Of a stretch of 64,000 nt of DNA, positions 58,475 to 64,000 are shown piece after piece. The DNA is from Areca catechu (Eukaryota > Streptophyta > Magnoliopsida > Arecales > Arecaceae). Below the pieces are notes generated by a model, which was not told the DNA's origin, made no database searches, and saw only the letters and a list, made by a program, of their open reading frames with translations. Positions within the stretch are counted from its first letter, which is position 1. Each line of letters begins with the position of its first letter. The stretch covers positions 141,179,854 to 141,243,853 of the forward strand of contig CM038052.1 of the NCBI GenBank assembly GCA_021397845.1. The letters are read 5' to 3'. The position numbers were made by a program, and so were the translations under genes.

Positions 58475-58866
58475 GCTCCCGGCTTTGGTGTTGGGCGCTA
58501 TGGCTCCCGACTTTGGTGCAGGACTTCAGGAGTTTCCCGGCTTTAGTATGGGGTGTCGAAGGTTCCCGGCTTTAGTGTGGGGCTTCAGGAGTTTCTCGGC
58601 TTTAGTGTAGAGTGTTCTGGCTATCAACTTTGGTGTAGGACTTCAGGAGTTTCCTGGCTTTGGTGCAGGGCGTCGAAGGTTTTTGACTTTAGTGCAGGGC
58701 TTCAGAAGTTTCACAGCTTTAGTGCGGGGCACTATGGCCCCCGGCTTTGGGGCAGGGCACTGTGGTTCTCGGCTTTGGTGCGAGGTGCTGTGACTCTCGG
58801 CTTTGGTGCGAGGTGCTGTGACTCTCGGCTTTGGTGTGGGGCTTTAGAAGTCTCCCGACTTAAAGT
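58475..58866 (-). repeat. Degenerate continuation of the tandem array
   Basis: It is built from GGCTTTGGTG-type units, including two adjacent 28-base copies of CGGCTTTGGTGCGAGGTGCT near 58778-58834. The period is irregular. Confidence 0.65.
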
Positions 58867-58946
58867 ATGGTAGATGAGTTCCTGCATAGGTGAAAAACAA
58901 GATTGCACCAAAAAGGAACTTGAATTTATTGTGGAAGAGCTTTACA

Positions 58947-59836
58947 CTAATGGTGATACATCTTTAAGTTGCTGACATTCCTGGTTCGCATGAAGCAGAC
59001 TCCGTCAAGCCTAGCAAGGTAGTAGGCCCCGCCCAACAAGGCTTTGATCACCTGGTTAGGGACCCTCCCAATTCGGTGAGAGTTTCCTGCACTCCCCCAG
59101 TTGGGATGCTTCCACTTGCTTGAGCACGAGGTCGCCTGGGTGGAACACCTTGGGCCGCATGTGGGAGTTGTAATAGCATGCGACTCGCTATCGGTATGCC
59201 ACCATTTGGCATCAAGCTTTGTCCCTTGTCTCATCCAGCAAATCCAGGTTGAGAAGGAGATGTGCTGGATTTTTGACTTCATCGTACTGCTCTATCCAGA
59301 GCATGGGCAAGCTAAGTTCCACCGGGATTATCGCTTCAGTCCTGAAGATGAGGTTGAAGGACATCTCTCTAGTGGCCGTACGGGGAGTGGTGTGGTAGGC
59401 CCAAAGCATGCTGGGCAGCTCATTCACCCATCGGCCCTTGACTTCATCCAGCCTCATGTGGAGCCCTTGCAGGATGGTGTGGTTAGTCACTTTAGCCTCC
59501 CCATTCATTTGAGGATGAGCCATCGAGGTAAAGTAGTGGTGGATACCGAGATCAGAGCAAAATTATTTAAAGGCTCGATTGTCGAACTGCTTCCCATTAT
59601 CAATGATGACTGTGTGCAGGAGGCCATATCTACAGATTATGGATTTCCAGAAGAAAGACTGGACCATCACCTCTGTTATCCATACTAGAGGTTCGGCCTC
59701 GACCCACTTAGTGAAGTAGTCGATGGCCACAATTAGGAACCTTCGTTGGCCAGATGCTACAGGGAAGGGGCCTAAGATGTCAATTCATTACTGGACAAAT
59801 GGCCACGGGGCTGATAGCTAGGGGATGGGGACTACT
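58947..59836 (-). pseudogene. Integrase (pol 3' end) of Tat-like Ty3/gypsy element T
   Basis: Minus strand, from the G insertion: LIVAIDYFTKWVEAEPL with the first catalytic Asp, IIDNGKQFD with the second, an in-frame TAA, then MAHPQMNGE with the Glu. The core continues LPSMLWAYHTTPRTATRE to 59212. After a break the tail (58947-59282 frame) ends RTRNVSNLKMYHH. These motifs are typical of the Tat lineage (Ogre/Retand type) and differ from the chromovirus integrases here. There is no chromodomain. The N-terminal part of pol lies beyond G, outside the window. Stops make it inactive. Confidence 0.8.
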
Positions 59837-61255
59837 TGATACGGGACTAATATGCATGCAATTCTTTTTGTATGTTTTATATGTGGGGTTAAGTGATTAA
59901 TTCTCGAATTTCAGATCAAAACTAGTTGTAGGAAATTTTGTATGAATTTTTGAAACCAAGCATGCAAATTAGAACCTAGAAAAGTACTAAAGAATGATCG
60001 ACGGGGCTAAGAAGCCTCGGTTAGGGCAAGTTCTCCTACAATATAAAGATTGGAGGTAGAGGGGGTTACCTGACAACATCTGAAGCACCCGATGAAGATC
60101 GCAGTGAAGGGATCTCTCGTTCCTCGATGGATGCGGCCTGGAAAACCGAGCCAAAGACCCGTGGATACTTGGCTTTCTGCTCGGTGGTCCGATTGAGGCT
60201 TGGTTGGAGTCGTTGGATTTGTAGGAACTCGAGGACCTGCAAACGACCTATCAGGGGTTAGAAAACTCAGAGGAAATCAAGAAAACAAAAGAAAATAGCA
60301 AAGGGAAGAAAGTTTTGGAGGGGGTTGGAAGGATGGTTGGCGGCAGGAAGATGGTTGCAAACACCGGGAAGAAGAACTCTCAAATCCCTTTATGCACACA
60401 GCAGGGTAATCACACAAAGCAATAGAAGAACTCAAGGTTTATTTCATATATCAAAATCTCCCTTCATACAAGAGGCTAGGGTCCCTTAAATAGACCCTTA
60501 ACCTTGGGCTACAAGTAAGGGCACATTAGTCTTTACATAAGAATCCTTTTCCTTCTCAAACCCTAGCTAGAAAATAAGGAAACATTAGGTAGAAAAATCC
60601 CTAAAAATTCTCTTGACTTGGCCAACACTCCAAGGATGCCTAGGGGGGCGTGTTGGGCTTCTAAGAACAGCAAGGGGCCGGCCCAAAGGGGCTCGGGTGC
60701 ATGGGTTTGTGCCTCTGGAAGCTGGGGTGGCCTGGTAGTTGGGTAGCAGTAATATTCCCAGGTATCTTGCTTCTTTAGGGCTTGGGCTTGGCACCTAGGC
60801 TTGATTTCTTTGGGTTAGGATGCATATGGACCTCTAAAATCATGGATGCCTTGGCCTATGAATATACTTTGGCATCTGGAAGGAAACTTGGGCATCTGGA
60901 AGGCATCTGCAAGGAAACAGGGTTTCTGATTTTCCTCCTGGGGTCTTCAAATCTTCAAGCTGGGTTAAACTTGGGCTAAACTTCCATGTCTTCAATCTAG
61001 CTGGACTTGGTCTTCACTTGTATGATATAGTCTTGAGTTTTCAGTGTACTTGGACAGGACTCAAAAAAAATAAAATTAGCTCAACATGAGCTGACTAGTA
61101 CAAAACTGAAATAATAACTCAAAAGACTCAAATAACAACTAAAATAGACTCAGATGGGCTAAGCCCTTATTACAGATGGACTCATAAATTATTGATCAAT
61201 TCATAGAGGGTTGAAAAGCCTCTGTCTTATTCTGGTGTCTTTGGTGTCCCCACCA
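59837..61255 (-). repeat. 3' LTR of element G
   Basis: 1419 bp. In element sense TGGTGGGGACACCAAAG to GTCCCGTATCA. A TATA-like box (GTCTATTTAAGG on minus) lies near 60484-60496. Confidence 0.8.
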
Positions 61256-61800
61256 ATTCTCCCGGGGTGGGAGGAACTCAACCCTGTCGACTGAAGATCA
61301 GACTGGCTCACATATCTCTCAAGAAGGTCTGGGTTGAGGCATTGCAAGTCCTCTCAAGAAATCCATGAATCATCTAACTCTGGCTGGCCTTACCATCGAA
61401 CCAGGAAGCGTTGATAGCCACAGCCCCGGGTCGTGATGGCTTGATCGTCCAGGATACGCTCGATCCATTCTCCTCTCTCAGGCCAATTTGTTAGTGGACA
61501 CTCTGGGTTAGGATCACTTACAATGAAAAAGAATAGGTCCAAAGGCCTCACTAGGTATCGCTACCGGTTCCCTATACTCAACCAAGTCTGTAATATTGAA
61601 GGTAGAACTAATGCCCATATCCGAAGGCAAGTCTAACACATAGGCATTTGATCCAATCCTTCTCTATCACTTTAAAGGCCCGGCTCTGCGAGCATGAAGC
61701 TTCTTTTAGGCCTAAGCCTAACCAAGATAGAATCCACTACATCAAATTCTTTGACCCTTCTTCGGGAATTAGCCAGTTGTTTTAAGATTAGTGCGGGTGG
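61256..61800 (-). pseudogene. Chromodomain and integrase-tail remnant of element G
   Basis: From the LTR inward: polypurine tract, the palindrome region (ACTCAACCCTGTCGAC), then bases aligning with the A chromodomain and the GPF module (about 61600-61700). No long open frame remains. Confidence 0.6.
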
Positions 61801-61922
61801 TGAACATGCTAGGCACATGCAGTCTCCTAACAAGATGATGCAAAGGACTCAAACCTATACCTAACAGACTCGACTCTGCATTCCTATGGAAGGAGATTTT
61901 AATGAACACTTTAGACCTAAAC
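61801..61922 (-). other. Spacer after the integrase-remnant ORF of G
   Basis: Part of it (61860-61922) resembles the matching spacers of Q and C (GGTTTAGG...). No gene. Confidence 0.35.
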
Positions 61923-62924
61923 CTAAGAGATTATAGATTCTCTAGGATTGATCCTAGCTTGACATGCACATGAAAATTTACAGTGAACTCCTAGCAAATT
62001 CCAAAGAGTATGCCAGAAGTAAGATGCAAACCTAACATGCATGATGAATGCATGCAGTATGCTAATCTCAGTTAAATGCAATCTAATGATCCTAGAAATG
62101 CTGGAGGTATCTGGAAAGGGCAGAAAATAGGAAGTGGATTCAAAATTAGTCTGGTAGGGTAGGAAAAAAGGTTCAAGGTTAGTTGGATAAAGTAGGATAA
62201 AAGAAGGGGCGTCAGGGACTAATCCTAGACTAATGAGGCTAACCTTAGGGGGTTGCGGTATATCTATGGGGTCTACATAATGGAAGGATGGGTTATTAAT
62301 CTCAGGAAAGAGATCCTTAATGGGGACTATAGGAGGAGGCTCATCCTGAGGGTACTGATTCAAAGAGATCAGGTCCTTAATAAATTCTTCAGGTTCTTGT
62401 ATTTTAGGACTAGACTCTATAATTTGGCTCTCCTCTATGGTTTCCTCAGGTAGGGCTCTAGCAACAGTACCTATGTTCTCTTCCTCTATTTGTTCTTCCA
62501 CTATAGCTTTAGGTTGGATGTGGTCAAGGCCAACTTGCTCTGGGTTAGTTTCTACCTGGGTATCTACTGGGTCAGCTAATTCGAAATCTACTAAAGGTGT
62601 CTCCTTTTCTCCCTCATACTCATCCACTAAGCTCGCATCAGCTTCATACACTTCTGCATTAATATAAGCCTTGTGAATCTCAGGGATGGTTGGAAAAGGT
62701 CGGCTAAGGAAAAATTGGCTAGGTCCTAGCTTCTGAGTATGGGTACTAATCCTAGTAGGTTCAGGTTGACTAAGGGGTAGTGGCTTACTACTGGGTTTAG
62801 AATTGGGGGTACTAGTCTTATGGGGTTCAAGTTGACTATGGGGAACATGACTAGTACTAGGCTGATACCTAGGGGTTATGGGCTCCCTGGGCTCATAGGA
62901 CAAGGGTGCAGATCTATGGATCAT
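61923..62924 (-). CDS. Element G gag-tail / integrase-remnant protein (best-preserved copy)
   Basis: 333 codons without a stop. Residues 1-85 are Pro/Ser-rich. About 87-105 hold the gag-tail motif AEVYEADASLVDEYEGE, followed by an acidic stretch to about 190. The central block (LFPEINNPSFHYVDPIDI, LISLGLVPDAPS) is nearly the same in F. Residues 261-333 derive from the integrase core: YFLPFPD...SYFWHTLWNLLG aligns with A 1230-1291, with five residues where A has eleven between LH and VRF, so SDRD is lost. The end (INPRESIIS) replaces the HPQTDGQTE motif. It has no capsid, knuckle, protease or RT. The true start may lie upstream, because the gag segment farther on belongs to the same element. 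Function unknown; it cannot catalyse integration. Confidence 0.6.
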   Translation of the reverse strand: MIHRSAPLSYEPREPITPRYQPSTSHVPHSQLEPHKTSTPNSKPSSKPLPLSQPEPTRISTHTQKLGPSQFFLSRPFPTIPEIHKAYINAEVYEADASLVDEYEGEKETPLVDFELADPVDTQVETNPEQVGLDHIQPKAIVEEQIEEENIGTVARALPEETIEESQIIESSPKIQEPEEFIKDLISLNQYPQDEPPPIVPIKDLFPEINNPSFHYVDPIDIPQPPKVSLISLGLVPDAPSFILLYPTNLEPFFLPYQTNFESTSYFLPFPDTSSISRIIRLHLTEISILHAFIMHVRFASYFWHTLWNLLGVHCKFSCACQARINPRESIIS

Positions 62925-63102
62925 GGGATTATAGGATCTGGGGTCATGGGATTTGGGTTCAGCTCTATAGGTCTTGGGTCTACTGGGCTCATGGGATATG
63001 CGTTCGTAGATTCTAGAGTGAGAGGATTTGGGGTCATAAGATCATAGGTTGTGGGTATACTAGGCTTATAGGGAGAGGGTAAATAGGATCTATCTTCCTG
63101 GT

Positions 63103-63910
63103 CTACAAAATCCTGATTAGGTCTTCTAGGACAAACCTTAGGGATTGGGTCATGACGATGGGCTCTCCTAGGTTCAGCCTCAAGGTATGGATCAGGGTTT
63201 GGGGTCCTCCTAGGTTCAGTATCATAGTATGGGTCATGACGATGGGCTCTCCTAGGTTCAACCTCTTGGTAGGGATCAGGGTTTGGGGTCGTCCTAGGTT
63301 CAGTATCATAGTATGGGTCATGATGATGGGCTCTCCTAGATTCAGACTTAAGGTATGGATCAGGGTTTGGGGTCCTCCTAGGTTCAGTATCATAGTATGG
63401 TCATGACGATGGGCTCTCCTAGGTTAAACCTCTCGGTAGGGATCAAGGTTTGGGATCCTCCTAGGTTCAGTATCATAGTATGGGTCATGATGATGGGCTC
63501 TCCTAGGTTCAACCTCACGGTAGGGATCTGGGTTTGGGGTCCTCCTAGGTTCAGTATAATAATAAGGGTCATGGCGATGGTCTCTCCTAGGTTCATCCTC
63601 ACGGTAGGGATCATGGTAAGGGGTTCTCCTAGGGTTGGGCTCCTTATATGGGTCAGAGTATTGGGTTCTCCTAGGATTAGACTCCCTATATGGGTCAAAG
63701 TAGTGGGTTCTCATAGGGTTGGGCTCTATGGTTTCACTAGGTTGAGTTGGGTTGAGGCTATTGGTCTGGGTCAACTGAGTCATTTGGGTAATTAACTGGG
63801 TAGACATCTGGGCCATTTGGTCTATAAAGGCTTCAATCCTAGCTTCCTGCTTATCCATGGGTTCAGGGGGATGGTGGATGAGATGGGACTCCTGATCTAA
63901 TGCTCATGCA
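63103..63910 (-). pseudogene. Gag N-terminal segment of element G with 84-bp repeats
   Basis: The start by homology is MSIRSGVPSHPPSP near 63903, after which a frame change leads to MDKQEARIEAFIDQMAQM (63858), a coiled stretch. Then come units of about 28 residues with EPRR...DPYRE and EPRRAHHHDPYYDTEPRR, about five full and partial copies over 63145-63620. One copy near 63400 lacks a base, which shifts the frame. A has only a short EPRRPLYRDPEP counterpart, so the segment has expanded here. No capsid follows. Confidence 0.65.
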
Positions 63911-64000
63911 AGACTCGATCAAACCGACTACAGCTAACTAGACCTAGAGTCCAAAACTAAGGGCTCAATCAGGGTGGCAAACTAGCCTATAGTAACCCTG
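63911..64000 (-). other. Leader of element G, cut by the window edge
   Basis: It contains ACTAGACCTAGAGTCCAAA and AGGGTGGCAAACTAGCCT, homologous to the A leader near 23525-23580. The primer site and 5' LTR lie beyond 64000. Confidence 0.6.

Larger units (their letters stand above)
59837..64000 (-). mobile_element. Element G: non-autonomous chromovirus-like element, right end outside the window
   Basis: It has a 3' LTR (59837-61255), chromodomain and integrase-tail remnants (61256-61800), a gag-tail plus integrase-remnant frame (61923-62924), a repeat-rich gag segment (63103-63720) and a gag start near 63903. No RT or RNase H is seen. It inserted into the T integrase; the left flank CTACT is the candidate duplication. 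Domain order and LTR start match F. Confidence 0.75.

Noticed and set aside
58138..58575. 145-codon frame with 17-residue repeats
   Set aside because: A repeat period divisible by three gives open frames on both strands; more likely a non-coding tandem array.
63145..63620. Regular repeats considered as a CRISPR array
   Set aside because: Units are contiguous with no unique spacers, encode gag sequence, and the genome is a plant's.

Overview
The window is a block of plant (angiosperm) repeat DNA made almost entirely of nested LTR retrotransposons. I see no cellular gene, rRNA, tRNA or CRISPR array. Plant origin follows from Ty3/gypsy chromoviruses with a C-terminal chromodomain and primer sites (TGGTATCAGAGC) matching the 3' end of plant initiator tRNA-Met, from a Tat-like Ty3/gypsy element with an antisense extra ORF, and from a long Copia-type LTR. 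I cannot name the species. Letters are my own labels.

Left block, 1-27420. Element P (minus strand; LTR 26826-27420) appears to be the outer host and runs off the left edge. Inside it lie a forward LTR fragment (1-716), a solo Copia-type LTR S (1094-3514, target duplication GGCCG) and the composite element D (3606-26028). D is LTR-internal-LTR-internal-LTR: D1 lost 2338 bp of pol at an 8-bp microhomology, and D2 is a decayed full-length copy. The last LTR of D is split by element A (17101-26017, duplication TGCCC), the one intact element, with a 1598-residue gag-pol frame and nearly identical LTRs.

Middle block, 27421-33531. This holds the 3' end of element Q (LTR 28208-29759), an LTR remnant I invaded by H (an LTR plus primer site and a scar, duplication CCTCA), an LTR fragment J, and the 5' start of element F.

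Central nest, 32586-52949. F is interrupted in its leader by C (33532-48788, minus, duplication CCTAA). C is interrupted in its left LTR by B (33923-42823, plus, duplication AATCC). B is colinear with A but carries two nonsense codons. The order of insertion is therefore F, then C, then B.

Right block, 52950-64000. This is a decayed minus-strand Tat-like element T (LTR about 53.8-55.4 kb, antisense coiled-coil ORF, 51-bp tandem array, integrase end). It is invaded by solo LTR K (55758-57580, duplication GACTC) and by element G (from 59837 to beyond the edge).

C, F, G and Q have no reverse transcriptase; in C and F this is seen across the whole internal region, while G and Q are only partly in the window. 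All four carry an ORF that fuses gag-tail-like sequence to an integrase-core remnant. Each remnant has the same six-residue loss that removes the second catalytic Asp. This looks like a non-autonomous lineage that presumably relies on A/B-like elements for enzymes, and it is the most notable system here.
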